A stretch of 64,000 nucleotides of DNA from Methylosinus sp. Sm6. Lineage in GTDB: Bacteria > Pseudomonadota > Alphaproteobacteria > Rhizobiales > Beijerinckiaceae. Shown here in pieces: positions 19,930 through 28,833 of the stretch (positions are counted from its first letter, which is position 1; every line of letters begins with the position of its first letter). A model generated the notes under the pieces. That model had not been told where the DNA came from. It saw nothing but the letters and a program-made list of their open reading frames with translations, and ran no database searches. A program made the position numbers and the translations under genes. Location of the stretch: the NCBI RefSeq assembly GCF_019802345.1, contig NZ_JAINDZ010000007.1, forward strand, positions 1 through 64,000, read 5' to 3'.

Positions 19930-20949
19930 ATGACGAGCGCGATCGGCTGGGACATCGGCGGCGCCAATCTGAAGGCCGCGCGCGCCGAGGGCGGGCGGGT
20001 CGTCGCCGCTGTGCAGCTTCCCTGCAATCCGCATTACGGGCTGGCGCGGCTCGAGGAGGCGATCGCGACGGCGCGCGAGCGGCTCGGCCCCGCCGAGCGT
20101 CACAGCGTCACCATGACCGCCGAGCTGTCGGACGCTTTCGAGACGCGCGCGGCCGGCGTCGCGACGATCGCCGCCATTTTCCTGCGCCAGTCCGGCGCCA
20201 CTCATGCTCTCTTCTACGCCGGCGAGCAGGGCCTCGTCCCCTATGGCGCGATCCCGGCGACGGCGACCGCCATCGCCTCGGCCAATTGGCGGGCGAGCGC
20301 CGAGCTGGTCGCGCGGCAGACGCCCGAGGCGCTGCTCGTCGACATCGGCTCGACGACCACTGATCTCGTTCCGATTTCCGGCGGCCGCGTCACGGCGCAA
20401 GGCGGCGGCGACGCCGACCGCCTCGCCAATGGCGAGCTCGTCTATTCCGGCCTGCTGCGCGGCGACCCCGCGGCGACGCTCGCCATGGCCCCGCTCGCCG
20501 GGCGCTGGGCCCCGTTGCTGCGCGAGAGCTTCGCCACCATGTCGGACGTTCATCGCCTGCTCGGCGCGCTGCCCGGGGAGGCGGACGCCGAGCCGGCCGC
20601 CGACGGGCGCGGCAAGACGGCGGAGGCCTCGATCGCGCGGCTCGCGCGGCTCGCCGGCCGCGACGCGGCGGACGCCTCTCCCGAGCAATGGCGCGCCTTC
20701 GCCGCTTTTCTGGCGCGCGCGCAGATGCGGCTGATCGAGGACCAGATTGCCCTGCTGCGCTCGCGCGGCGCGCTGCGCGACGATGCGCCGATCGTCGGCG
20801 CCGGCGTCGGCCGCGGGCTGGCCGTGCGGCTCGCCTGGGCCGAGGGCCGCCCCTATCGCGACATCGCCGAATTCATCGAGGCCGCCCCACAGGCGGCGCC
20901 GACGGCCGCCGATTGCGCGCCGGCAGCGGCGCTGGCGTTGCTGCTCTAA
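19930..20949 (+). CDS. H4MPT-linked C1 transfer pathway protein (hydantoinase/acetate-kinase-like fold)
   Basis: This 339-residue cytoplasmic protein starts with an ASKHA-type phosphate motif (GWDIGGANLKAARAEGG) and has a second one later (LLVDIGSTTTDLVPISGG). This matches the family found only in organisms with H4MPT- or methanofuran-linked C1 metabolism, some of which have been implicated in cofactor synthesis. The exact reaction here is unknown. GGAGG lies about 10 bases before the ATG. It sits 199 bases behind mtdB on the same strand, which supports the C1 assignment. The upstream gap contains a C-rich stretch and the mtdB hairpin. Confidence 0.82.
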   Translation: MTSAIGWDIGGANLKAARAEGGRVVAAVQLPCNPHYGLARLEEAIATARERLGPAERHSVTMTAELSDAFETRAAGVATIAAIFLRQSGATHALFYAGEQGLVPYGAIPATATAIASANWRASAELVARQTPEALLVDIGSTTTDLVPISGGRVTAQGGGDADRLANGELVYSGLLRGDPAATLAMAPLAGRWAPLLRESFATMSDVHRLLGALPGEADAEPAADGRGKTAEASIARLARLAGRDAADASPEQWRAFAAFLARAQMRLIEDQIALLRSRGALRDDAPIVGAGVGRGLAVRLAWAEGRPYRDIAEFIEAAPQAAPTAADCAPAAALALLL

Positions 20950-20971
20950 CGGCGTGATTCAGCCGATTTGA

Positions 20972-21029
20972 GCGAGCCTGAAGGCTCGCGGTCCATGCAC
21001 AGCCTTGAACCGCGTGTCTTCAGGCTCGC
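20972..21029. terminator. Large hairpin between convergent genes
   Basis: GCGAGCCTGAAG at 20972-20983 and CTTCAGGCTCGC at 21018-21029 form a perfect 12-base inverted repeat. The left arm also folds on itself (GCGAGCCT, GA, AGGCTCGC). It lies between the convergent H4MPT-linked gene and the sensor kinase gene and probably terminates transcription from both sides. Confidence 0.5.
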
Positions 21030-21122
21030 ACTCGACAGGCTTCAAATTCGTCGACGCGAGCCGCCTGGCGGCCTGCGGCGCTCGATCAGAACACTCGCGT
21101 CCCCGAGACGCTCGGCTCGTCC

Positions 21123-22511
21123 TCATCGCTCGGCTGCGCTCTCGCCGTCGTCGGCGATCGGAAGCGACACGTCGAGACGCGTGCCTCCCGGGGCGCGCTT
21201 CTCGATGGTCAAGCGGCCGCCGAGCGCCTGGACGCGCTCGCGCATGCCGATGATGCCGAGGCCCATTTGCGGGCGATCCGGAACGCCTCTGCCGTCGTCC
21301 TCCACCGTGATGCGCAGAGCCGCGCCGCATTCGGCTTCGGCGTCGCTGTCCAGCGGCTCGAATTCGATGCGAATGCTCGCCCGGCTCGCGCCGGCGTGGC
21401 GAAACACATTGGTCATCGCCTCCTGCACCACGCGATAGGCGGTCGAGGCGGTCTGCTCGTCCAAAGTCGACAGATCATGCGGCGCGATCAGCACGACGGC
21501 GACGTCCGGACGCGCGATCCTCCATGAGGAGATGAGGCCGTCCAGCACCGCGCCGAGGCCGAAATCGGCGAGGCCCCTCGGCCGCAACCGCCCCAGAAGG
21601 CCGCTGATCAAGCTCTGCAGGGCCTCGCTCGCCTTGCCGATATTGGCGCAGATCTGCCGCAGCCGTCCGAGATCGGGCGCGCCGCTCTCGGCGAGCTCGG
21701 AAATCGCATGGGCGCCGGCGCGGATCGAAAACAGGCAGGGCCCCGCCTCGTCGTGGAGATCGCGGGCGATCGCCTTGCGCTCGTCGTCCTGCACACGAAG
21801 GATCTCGCTGAGCAGCGATCTGTTCTCCGCCTTCACCTGGTCGAGCGTCGCCGCGAGCGAGTTCACGGCGCCGGCGATGCCGCGAAACTCCGTCGCCCCG
21901 GCGAGCGCGACGCGCACGTTGCTCTTTCCCGCCTCCAGCTCCGAGAGCGCCTGCTGCATGCGGCCGAAGGGCTTCAACGAGCATCTGACGATGACGAGGA
22001 CGATCGCCAATATTGCGGAAGTCGCGAGCAGGCTGACGAGCGCGAGCCAGGAGACGTCCGACCAGATCTCGGAGAGCTCGTCGAGCGGATTGGACATGAT
22101 CGCGATGCGCCCATAGTCGACGCCGCCGACGCGCACCGGAATGATCGAGACGCGCGGCGGCGCGTCGACGAGCTCGACGAACCAGCCGGGAACGTCCATC
22201 TCCGCCGAAGGACGCCGCGCCAGCGCCTCGACCGGCGACTCGCCCGCCGACAGCACGCGCACGTCGACATGGCGCAGCGTCCCGAGGCTCTCGTAAAATC
22301 GCTTCAGCGCCGGCGCCGGATCGGTCGTCTCCTGAATGCTCGCGACCGTCATCAGGACGAGCTCGCGCGTCAGACGCAGGCTCGTCTCGTCCTCCGCGCG
22401 GATGCGCGGTCCCGCGTGCAGGACGAGAATTGCGATATCGACCAGCAAGGTCGCGACGAGCACGGCTCCGATGAGCCAGCTCAATCTCGCCTTGAGCGAC
22501 AGGAACCACAT
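21123..22511 (-). CDS. Sensor histidine kinase (NarX/UhpB type, MxaY-like by context)
   Basis: This 462-residue inner-membrane kinase has two membrane helices (about residues 10-31 and 152-176) enclosing a ~120-residue periplasmic sensor region. A HAMP-like stretch follows. The HisKA_3 motif ERKAIARDLHDEAGP contains the phospho-acceptor His253. A HATPase domain shows the N-box QEAMTNVFRHAG and the G-box GLGIIGMRERVQ. It diverges from the LuxR-type regulator gene mxaB, 252 bases away, and the two are a natural sensor-regulator pair. By analogy with the mxaX/mxaY systems of other methylotrophs it may control methanol dehydrogenase genes; that role is inferred. Confidence 0.85.
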   Translation of the reverse strand: MWFLSLKARLSWLIGAVLVATLLVDIAILVLHAGPRIRAEDETSLRLTRELVLMTVASIQETTDPAPALKRFYESLGTLRHVDVRVLSAGESPVEALARRPSAEMDVPGWFVELVDAPPRVSIIPVRVGGVDYGRIAIMSNPLDELSEIWSDVSWLALVSLLATSAILAIVLVIVRCSLKPFGRMQQALSELEAGKSNVRVALAGATEFRGIAGAVNSLAATLDQVKAENRSLLSEILRVQDDERKAIARDLHDEAGPCLFSIRAGAHAISELAESGAPDLGRLRQICANIGKASEALQSLISGLLGRLRPRGLADFGLGAVLDGLISSWRIARPDVAVVLIAPHDLSTLDEQTASTAYRVVQEAMTNVFRHAGASRASIRIEFEPLDSDAEAECGAALRITVEDDGRGVPDRPQMGLGIIGMRERVQALGGRLTIEKRAPGGTRLDVSLPIADDGESAAER

Positions 22512-22763
22512 GTGAGACCGCCGGGTTGCCGAACGAAGGAAGAAAGTAGGGAGAATCGAGTCCGGCTGCGAGCCGCAACCTGGGCGTCGCGAACGCGAAG
22601 CGCCGGCGCCGCGAGCACAAGGAGAGAGCCTCGCCGAAACGGCTCGGCCGACGAGGGGGAGGATTGTTTCCCTTCACCCGATGGCGCTGTCCAGACAACG
22701 GAAGATTATTGACAAATCGAACAAGATTTCAACATAGTCCTCGATCCAGCGCAAAGAAGGGCC

Positions 22764-23396
22764 ATGATGCGCGTCCTCATCGTCGACGACCATCCCATGG
22801 TGATCGAGGGATGCCGCGGCATGCTCTCGGGGCAGGCCGACATCGAAGTCATCGAGGCGCATGACGCGCAAGAGGCGCTGAAGTCGCACGCCTCGTCCGC
22901 GCCGGACGTGACGGTTCTCGACATCAACCTTCCCGACGCGTCGGGCTTCGATCTGTTGCGCTCCTTGCTCGAGCGCGATCGCGAATCGAAGGTCATCGTG
23001 TTCACGATGAACGACGATCCGATGTTCGCGGCGCGCTCGATCGAGCAGGGCGCGCGCGGCTATGTCGCCAAGAGCGAGGATCCCGCCAGCTTCGTGAGGG
23101 CGATCCGCGCCGTTGCGAGCGGCGAGCGCTATCTCTCGAGCGATCTCGCGCTGAAGGTTGCCTTTTCGGACAAGCGAACGGCCAATCCGCTCGCGGCGCT
23201 CAACGAGCGCGAGCTCGACATCCTGCGCCATCTCGCCGACGGCAAGGACATGACCGAAATGGCCTTTGCGATGAAGGTCTCCTACAAGACCGTCGCCAAC
23301 AGCTGCGCGCTGCTGAAGCGCAAGCTCGGCGCGAGGTCGCGCTCCGACCTCATTCGCATCGCTGTGGAGAACCGCTTGTCGAAGAAGCTCAGCTGA
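22764..23396 (+). CDS. mxaB: LuxR-type response regulator, MxaB
   Basis: This 210-residue DNA-binding regulator has a receiver domain (residues ~3-118) with the acidic pair at DD8-9 and the phospho-acceptor Asp53 in VLDINLPDASG. A LuxR-type helix-turn-helix follows (~145-205, LNERELDILRHLADG and KTVANSCALLKRKLGA). It faces the mxa genes tail to tail; its stop is 14 bases from the last mxa stop, the place where mxaB lies in other methylotrophs. AAGAAGG precedes two consecutive ATGs (22764 and 22767). It is probably phosphorylated by the divergent kinase and activates the mxa promoter. Confidence 0.85.
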   Translation: MMRVLIVDDHPMVIEGCRGMLSGQADIEVIEAHDAQEALKSHASSAPDVTVLDINLPDASGFDLLRSLLERDRESKVIVFTMNDDPMFAARSIEQGARGYVAKSEDPASFVRAIRAVASGERYLSSDLALKVAFSDKRTANPLAALNERELDILRHLADGKDMTEMAFAMKVSYKTVANSCALLKRKLGARSRSDLIRIAVENRLSKKLS

Positions 23397-23410
23397 GGCT
23401 TCGTCGCCCG

Positions 23411-23950
23411 TCATTGCTCCGACGGGCCGAAACGCTCCTTCAAGATGCGCAATGTCTCCGCTCTGCTGGCGCCGCCGCGACGCAGCGAAAAATAATAGCC
23501 GCACAGCTCGCCATAGGTCGCCTTGCCCTTTTTGGCGTCGACCACAGCCGCAAGCTCCTCGATGATCGTCGCGTAATCCTCCGACATGCCCTCTCTGGCG
23601 AGCATTTCAGCGAGCTGCGCGGTGCGGTTCGCGACCATGCGCTCGGTTTCGAGAAAGGAGAAGTCCGCGCGCGCGAGCGCCTTTTTCAGCGTCGCGACGC
23701 GCGCGTCGTCCGGCGTCGCCGCGCGGCCCTGCTCCTTGCTCGCGAGCCAGACGGCCGGATCGGCTTCGTCGCGCCGCAGCCACGCGCCCGGCGTCTTGTC
23801 CTCGACGCGAACCGCATCGCTCGACGGCGCCTCACCCTTGCTCCTGCCGTCATCACAAGCGCAGAGAGCGACGCAGCCGAGCGCGACGGCGATGCGCAAG
23901 GGCCGCATGCGCACCGCGCCTGTCGAAGCGATGAAGGCGATCGCCGCCAT
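23411..23950 (-). CDS. mxaH: MxaH/MxaE-like accessory lipoprotein
   Basis: This is a 179-residue protein of the mxa cluster. The region after M15 (MRPLRIAVALGCVALCACDD) looks like a lipoprotein signal with cysteines at 26, 30 and 32; the last, in LCAC-DDG, is the likeliest lipidation site. The true start may be M15 (23908). The rest is a helical, charged domain ending in LRRGGASRAETLRILKERFG. It lies 10 bases after mxaD. The Methylobacterium cluster has both mxaE and mxaH after mxaD, whereas only one gene is present here. I assign mxaH by the lipoprotein signal and position; mxaE is the alternative. Confidence 0.6.
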   Translation of the reverse strand: MAAIAFIASTGAVRMRPLRIAVALGCVALCACDDGRSKGEAPSSDAVRVEDKTPGAWLRRDEADPAVWLASKEQGRAATPDDARVATLKKALARADFSFLETERMVANRTAQLAEMLAREGMSEDYATIIEELAAVVDAKKGKATYGELCGYYFSLRRGGASRAETLRILKERFGPSEQ

Positions 23951-23960
23951 GAGCGCCGCC

Positions 23961-24485
23961 CTATTTCGCTTCCACCTTGCTCTTCAAGCCCTTCAAGCCG
24001 GAGGAGAGAAACTCCGACATCGCCGTGCGCGCGGCGTCGTCGCTGAGATTGTCCGGCGGCTCATTGCCGGTGTCGCCGCGATAGAGGCGGCCGTACCATT
24101 GCACCTCGCTGCCGCCGCCGGCCGCGGGCTTGATCGCGAATGTCACCGAATAGGAGCTGATCGGCAGCACGTCGAGATTGGGATCGGCCATGCGATAGGA
24201 ATATTTGAAGGCGGCCGGATCATATTCATCGAGGCTCTCCTTCAACGTGCCGCCCTTGCGGAAGGTGAGCACGCGCTCCGCTCCGATCGCGTCGCCGCCC
24301 GTCGCCTCGACGCTCTGGATAGACGGATGCCACGCCGCGAGTCCGTCGAACTTGCCGGCGACCGCCCAGACCGCCTTCGGATCGGCGGCGATGGTGATCG
24401 ACTCATTGACCTTGATCGGCGTCGGACCATGCGCCAGCGCCGGCGATGCGAGCAGCGCGGCGAGCAATGTCAGATAGATTTTCAT
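23961..24485 (-). CDS. mxaD: MxaD, periplasmic SRPBCC-family methanol oxidation protein
   Basis: This 174-residue protein has a clear signal peptide (cleavage near ALA-HGPTPI, residue ~18). A START/SRPBCC-like domain follows, with NESITIAADPKAVWAVAGKFDGLAAWHPSI at its start, so I describe it by position: residues ~27-56. In methylotrophs MxaD is a ~17 kDa periplasmic protein that improves the interaction of methanol dehydrogenase with cytochrome cL. Its ATG overlaps the mxaL stop by four bases. It belongs to the leftward mxa operon. Confidence 0.9.
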   Translation of the reverse strand: MKIYLTLLAALLASPALAHGPTPIKVNESITIAADPKAVWAVAGKFDGLAAWHPSIQSVEATGGDAIGAERVLTFRKGGTLKESLDEYDPAAFKYSYRMADPNLDVLPISSYSVTFAIKPAAGGGSEVQWYGRLYRGDTGNEPPDNLSDDAARTAMSEFLSSGLKGLKSKVEAK

Positions 24486-25486
24486 GCGACTCTCCTTTCG
24501 GGGGGCTTGTTGGCTGCGCGAATGATCTCTCTTCGACGCGCGCGTTGCTCGAGCAAGGGCGTCGCGACGAAGGCGGCGAGCAGCAGCGCGCCCGCCGATG
24601 CGCCGAAGACGGGACGCATATCCAGCGCCGCCTCGCGCATTCGCGGCGTCGCCGCGGACCGGAATGCGCGCGCCAGCTCCGCGGCGCCGTCGAGATGCGT
24701 GTAGACGAGCCCGGTCCGATCGGCGAGCGTGCGAAGATAGGGCTCGCGCACGGACGACATATGCTCGACGCCGGCGGTCATCGTCGCGCCGAAGGGCGCG
24801 TTGCGGGCGTTGTAGCCTTCGCGCTGCTCGGCGCCGGCAGGCGGCAAGCCATGGCGATTCTCATGCGGCACGTCGTCGACGCCATAGAAGCCGATCTCGC
24901 GGCCTTCGTCGTTGAATTTGGGGATCGGCGACAATCGATAGCCGCCGACGCCGATGATCAGCCCTTTCGTCTCGCCGGGACGGCCGTCGAAAACGGGACC
25001 GCCCGAGGCCGGAAGCGGCGGCGCCTCCTGTCCATCGGTGAAGAACAGAACATCGGCGCGCAGCTCCTTCGCCATGTCGATCGCGCGATAGAGCCCGGCG
25101 GCGACATGGCTGTCTCCCTCCCAGGCCATGCGCCAGTCGAGCGCGTCGATCGAGCCGCCGAGCTGCGCATAATCGGCGCAGACCTCGATCGGCTCGTAGA
25201 GCAAAAACGGCCGCCGTTCGGAGAACACGCCGAGCGCGATGCGCGATGCGCAGGGCAGGCCCGCGATCATCTCGCGCAGCGCCGCCTTCACCGCGTCGAG
25301 CCGGCTCTGCGGACGCCCGTTCGCAGCATAGTCGCGCGTGTTCATGCTGCCGGTGATATCGACGACGAGCAGCGCGTCATAGCCGACGCGCGCCACTGAG
25401 ATCTGCGGCGCGAGGAAGCTCGACGCCAGCAGCAGCGTTGCCGCGAGCAGCAGGAGGAGCCGCGGATCGCGCCAGTCGGGCCGCAT
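24482..25486 (-). CDS. mxaL: MxaL, von Willebrand factor A-domain protein
   Basis: This 334-residue membrane-anchored protein has an N-terminal helix (LLLLLAATLLLASSFLA), a vWA domain with the metal-site motif VVDITGSMN near residue 40, and a second helix near the C-terminus (GALLLAAFVATPLLEQ). The mxaACKL proteins are needed for calcium insertion into the methanol dehydrogenase. The start at 25486 overlaps the mxaK stop by one base (TGATG), which I prefer to an in-frame ATG 39 bases earlier that lies inside mxaK. Confidence 0.9.
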   Translation of the reverse strand: MRPDWRDPRLLLLLAATLLLASSFLAPQISVARVGYDALLVVDITGSMNTRDYAANGRPQSRLDAVKAALREMIAGLPCASRIALGVFSERRPFLLYEPIEVCADYAQLGGSIDALDWRMAWEGDSHVAAGLYRAIDMAKELRADVLFFTDGQEAPPLPASGGPVFDGRPGETKGLIIGVGGYRLSPIPKFNDEGREIGFYGVDDVPHENRHGLPPAGAEQREGYNARNAPFGATMTAGVEHMSSVREPYLRTLADRTGLVYTHLDGAAELARAFRSAATPRMREAALDMRPVFGASAGALLLAAFVATPLLEQRARRREIIRAANKPPERRVA

Positions 25487-26100
25487 CACGGCAGGCCCTT
25501 GGGCGCGCCGGGCGTGTCGGTCCACAGCTTCCTGGGATCGGCTTGCAGCTCGTCGCCCTGCTCCTGCTCGAAGGCCGGATAATCGCGAATGAGGCGCGAG
25601 GCGACGTCGTAATTATATTTCGCATCCCAAAATGCGGGCGCGAGCTGCAGGGCGCGGCGGTAGTCCCGCTTCGCCAGATTGACGAAGGGCGGAGCGGCGT
25701 CGAGCTCGCCACGCTCGATGAGATCGAATGTCTTGCGCAGCAGCGCATTGGCGACGAGATAATGCGCGCGCGCGCGAAGCGCCGCCTCGCCGCGTCGATC
25801 GAGCGCGTCGACGAGGAGGCGCGCGCGATCGACCTCGTCTCGTATCGTCAAAAAGGCGATGCGCGCGAGGAGCAGCTCGGGCGCGGCGCCCTCGCCGATC
25901 TCGACGTCATGCCCCGAGCGCAGCCGCTCGATGGCCGCGTTCGTCGCATGCGCGTCGCGCCATCGCGCGACCGAGGATAAAGTCGCCGCCGTGAGCGCGC
26001 ACAGCCCGAGGACCAGCAGGAAAGAGCGCCAGTTTCGCCATGCGCCGCCGGCGGCGCGGCGCGCCCGCGCGATTTTTTCGTGCAGCGATCGGGCGGTCAT
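25486..26100 (-). CDS. mxaK: MxaK, methanol dehydrogenase maturation protein
   Basis: This 204-residue protein has one N-terminal membrane helix (SFLLVLGLCALTAATLSSV, about residues 26-45). A helical, TPR-like periplasmic part follows (RARAHYLVANALLRKTFD, DYRRALQLAPAFWDAKYNYD). It is one of the mxaACKL set implicated in calcium insertion. The open frame runs far upstream, but the ATG at 26100 overlaps the mxaC stop by four bases and gives the family-like start, so I chose it. Confidence 0.87.
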   Translation of the reverse strand: MTARSLHEKIARARRAAGGAWRNWRSFLLVLGLCALTAATLSSVARWRDAHATNAAIERLRSGHDVEIGEGAAPELLLARIAFLTIRDEVDRARLLVDALDRRGEAALRARAHYLVANALLRKTFDLIERGELDAAPPFVNLAKRDYRRALQLAPAFWDAKYNYDVASRLIRDYPAFEQEQGDELQADPRKLWTDTPGAPKGLP

Positions 26101-27098
26101 GCGCCTTGCTCGCGCGTCGGCGGGCGAACTTCGGCGAGCTTGGCGAGAAGCAGCGCGACGGCGCAGCCGAGCGCAATGCCGAGGACGAGGCCGCTCAGCT
26201 CGTCGCGCGGACGCTTTTCGACATAGCGGACCGGACGCCGCTCCAGGCGATCGATCTGGGCGACCGCTTGCTCGGTCGCCGCCGGTCCCTCGGCCTCGAA
26301 GGCGCGGTAGGAGACGCGCAGCGATCGGAAGAAGAGATCGAGATGGCGCTCGGGCGCAGCTTGCGGCGTGTCGAATTCCGGGTCCGGCTCGTCGAAGATG
26401 CCGGCGCTGCCGGCGGTGCGCAGAAACAGCCAATAGAGAGCGACATTCGCCTTCTTCATTTCCGCACGCAGATCGTCCTGTATGCGCGGATCGATCACGC
26501 CGGCGCCATCCGACACGAGCACGATGGCGCGCGATCGATCGCGCTCGCCCGAGCCGATCATCGCCAGCGCCATCGCCAGCCCGCGCCCGATATTGGTGTA
26601 ATCGAGGCCCGGACGATCGACGGCGTCGATCGCGGCCTTGATCGCCGTGCGATGGTCTGACATCGGCATCAACAGCAGGGGCGCGGTAGAAAAGCCGACG
26701 ACGCCGACGCGATCGTGAGCGCGGCGATCGACGAAGCCTTGCAGCAGGCGTTTGGCCGCAGAGGCTTTCGACTCTTCGCTTCCCGCCGGCGTGCGTCCGG
26801 CAAAAGTCTCGTTCATGCTGCCGCTGCGATCGATGAGGAAGACGATATCCGCGCCTTCGCCGATCCGCTCATGTTCCGCTCCCGCGCGATAGGGCGCGGC
26901 GGCGGCGAGGATCGACGCGGCGATCGCGCCGGCGCCGAGCGCCTTCAGTCCGACGGCGACGGCGCGCGACACGCCGTCGCGCGGCGCCGCGTCGATAGCC
27001 GAAAAGCGCGACGCGCGCAGGGCGGAGCGCAGCAGCGGCGCGACAGCGAAGGGCAGGAACGCCAGGACCCAGAGAGTTTCGACGCCGAAGCCGCTCAT
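26097..27098 (-). CDS. mxaC: MxaC, von Willebrand factor A-domain protein
   Basis: This 333-residue membrane protein has an N-terminal hydrophobic segment, another helix around residue 55, a vWA domain with the metal-site motif FLIDRSGSMNETF (about residues 87-99), and a C-terminal helix (GLVLGIALGCAVALLLAKL). It is paired with MxaL in the calcium-insertion group. Its start overlaps the mxaA stop and its stop overlaps the mxaK start, each by four bases, so it is translationally coupled. Confidence 0.9.
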   Translation of the reverse strand: MSGFGVETLWVLAFLPFAVAPLLRSALRASRFSAIDAAPRDGVSRAVAVGLKALGAGAIAASILAAAAPYRAGAEHERIGEGADIVFLIDRSGSMNETFAGRTPAGSEESKASAAKRLLQGFVDRRAHDRVGVVGFSTAPLLLMPMSDHRTAIKAAIDAVDRPGLDYTNIGRGLAMALAMIGSGERDRSRAIVLVSDGAGVIDPRIQDDLRAEMKKANVALYWLFLRTAGSAGIFDEPDPEFDTPQAAPERHLDLFFRSLRVSYRAFEAEGPAATEQAVAQIDRLERRPVRYVEKRPRDELSGLVLGIALGCAVALLLAKLAEVRPPTREQGA

Positions 27099-28000
27099 GT
27101 CGCGCGCTCCCGCTCGGCGAGCGCGCCGGCGAGGCGTGCGAGCCCGCCGACATCATGATCTTTCTCGCGCGCGCCGCCGAAGAACAGGCGTTCGGACGCC
27201 GTGAAGAACCGGCGCAGCGGCGCCTCGAGCGGCGCATATTGCGGATGCGCGATCAGAAAGGCGCCGAGATCATGGCCGAGAATGCTGCGGCCGGCGGTCG
27301 CGTCGATGGCGCGATGCAGGCTTTGCGTCGCTGCGCGAATCTCCTCGTCGGCGCAAGCATGTCGCGCCTGCGCGCCGAGGCGGCGTGCGAGCCGCGCGAA
27401 GCGACGCGCGCGGCGCAAATGAAAGGGCGGCCAGCCGCGGTCGCGTGCGACGGCGGCGAAGGCCAGCAGGGTCGCGGCCGCCAGAATTGCAGCGACACGC
27501 TTCGGTCTCGCCTCGTCGATCTTCGGCGGCGCGCCATCCGGACGCAGATAGTCGACCGCCTCCGCGGCTTTCGTCGGCGTCACCTCCCGCAGCGGCGCGA
27601 CGCCAACCGACCAGGCGGGTATCTGCAAGGTCTCGTTGCCCGCCGGATGCGAGAGGATCAGAGCAAAGCCGGGAATTTTAATGTCGCGCACATCGAGCGA
27701 GACATAGAAGTTCTGATAGGTGAGATGCAGGCGCCACAGCTTGCCGCCGTCGTCGCCGAGCGGCTCGAGCGCGACATCGCGCAGGTCGAGCGAAATCGTC
27801 AACGGTCCGGGGCTCGGCAGGGAAGCAGCTTGCAGCTCGGCGTCGGCGCTCGCGCGAATGTCGACCCAGGCATGAATGAGATCGCCGACGAAATAGCCGA
27901 ACGGCCGCTCGGAATGAATTTCGGCGACGCTCTCCGCGCGGGCCGCGAGGGAGGACAGCAGCAGGAGGAGCAGCAAAGCAAATCGCATCGCGCGCCTCAC
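27095..28000 (-). CDS. mxaA: MxaA, methanol dehydrogenase calcium-insertion protein
   Basis: This 301-residue protein has a signal peptide (cleavage near ARA-ESVAEI, residue ~22), a beta-rich periplasmic region (~25-150), one membrane helix (VAAILAAATLLAFAAVARD, ~168-186) and a cytoplasmic helical tail. The start EIHSERPFGYFVGDLI is typical of MxaA. In Methylobacterium, loss of MxaA gives a dehydrogenase lacking calcium. It overlaps mxaS and mxaC by four bases each. Confidence 0.88.
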   Translation of the reverse strand: MRRAMRFALLLLLLLSSLAARAESVAEIHSERPFGYFVGDLIHAWVDIRASADAELQAASLPSPGPLTISLDLRDVALEPLGDDGGKLWRLHLTYQNFYVSLDVRDIKIPGFALILSHPAGNETLQIPAWSVGVAPLREVTPTKAAEAVDYLRPDGAPPKIDEARPKRVAAILAAATLLAFAAVARDRGWPPFHLRRARRFARLARRLGAQARHACADEEIRAATQSLHRAIDATAGRSILGHDLGAFLIAHPQYAPLEAPLRRFFTASERLFFGGAREKDHDVGGLARLAGALAERERAT

Positions 28001-28833
28001 GCCGCCGCCAATTCTCGACCGAATTCGAGCGCGTCGAAGCGATCGCGCACAATGATCGGAGGCCGCGCGCGTCCGCCGGCGAGACGCGAGATCTCGTCGA
28101 GGCGTCGCCGTTCCTGCTCGATCCAGCGCGCCTGCAGGCTCGGACGCATCGCGGTCAGGCGGCGCGCTCCGGTCTCGGCGTCCACCAATTCGAGCAGGCC
28201 CCAGCGCGGCGGCCTCTCCTCATTCGAGTCGACGATCGCTACCGGGATCGCGTCATGGTGGGCGAAGGCGGCGAACACGCCGTTTGTCAGCTCCGCCGGC
28301 CATCGGAAGTCGGAGATCAAGAAGACGAGCCGCCGCGAGGCGCCGAGCGCCGCCGCCGCGTCGAGAAAGCCGCGCGCGCCTTCGCCGCTGCATCGCGCCG
28401 CCCTCAGACGCTCGGCGGCGCGCAGCGCGAGGCTGCGCGAAGCGGTCGCCGGAATGAAGGCGTCTTGCCGCAGCGCATGATCGCAGCCGATGAGGCCGAA
28501 GCGATCGCCGACGCGATTGGCGGAAAAGGCGAGCGTGCCGCAGAGCTCGGCCATCAAGTCGAATTTTGCGCCGAAGGCCATGGACGCCGAGAGATCGGCG
28601 ATTGCATAGATGTCGATCGCTTGCCGCTGCTCGAAGCGTCGGACATAGGTTTCCCCGAAAGGATCGCGCAAGGTCGCGCGCACGTCGATGCGTCGCGCAT
28701 CGGGATGACGCAGGAACGGCGTCTGATCGCGAAACACGCCGAAGCCGCCGACCTCGCTGGACGAATGCGAGCCGATCCGATTCGAGCGAAAGCGGCCGCG
28801 CGGTCGATAGGCGATGTCGAGCGGCGCGGTCAT
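27997..28833 (-). CDS. mxaS: MxaS, DUF58-type protein
   Basis: This 278-residue cytoplasmic protein belongs to the DUF58 group that usually accompanies MoxR ATPases. It contains the modified vWA-like stretch AIADLSASMAFGAKF (about residues 77-91) and LVFLISDFRWPAEL later. Its start overlaps the mxaR stop by four bases. MxaR/MxaS are thought to act together in assembling or activating the methanol dehydrogenase system. Confidence 0.88.
   Translation of the reverse strand: MTAPLDIAYRPRGRFRSNRIGSHSSSEVGGFGVFRDQTPFLRHPDARRIDVRATLRDPFGETYVRRFEQRQAIDIYAIADLSASMAFGAKFDLMAELCGTLAFSANRVGDRFGLIGCDHALRQDAFIPATASRSLALRAAERLRAARCSGEGARGFLDAAAALGASRRLVFLISDFRWPAELTNGVFAAFAHHDAIPVAIVDSNEERPPRWGLLELVDAETGARRLTAMRPSLQARWIEQERRRLDEISRLAGGRARPPIIVRDRFDALEFGRELAAA

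Noticed and set aside
19930-20949. Hydantoinase or acetate kinase activity for the H4MPT-linked protein
   Set aside because: The phosphate motifs are shared by the fold, but length and context fit the H4MPT-linked family, whose reaction is not established here.
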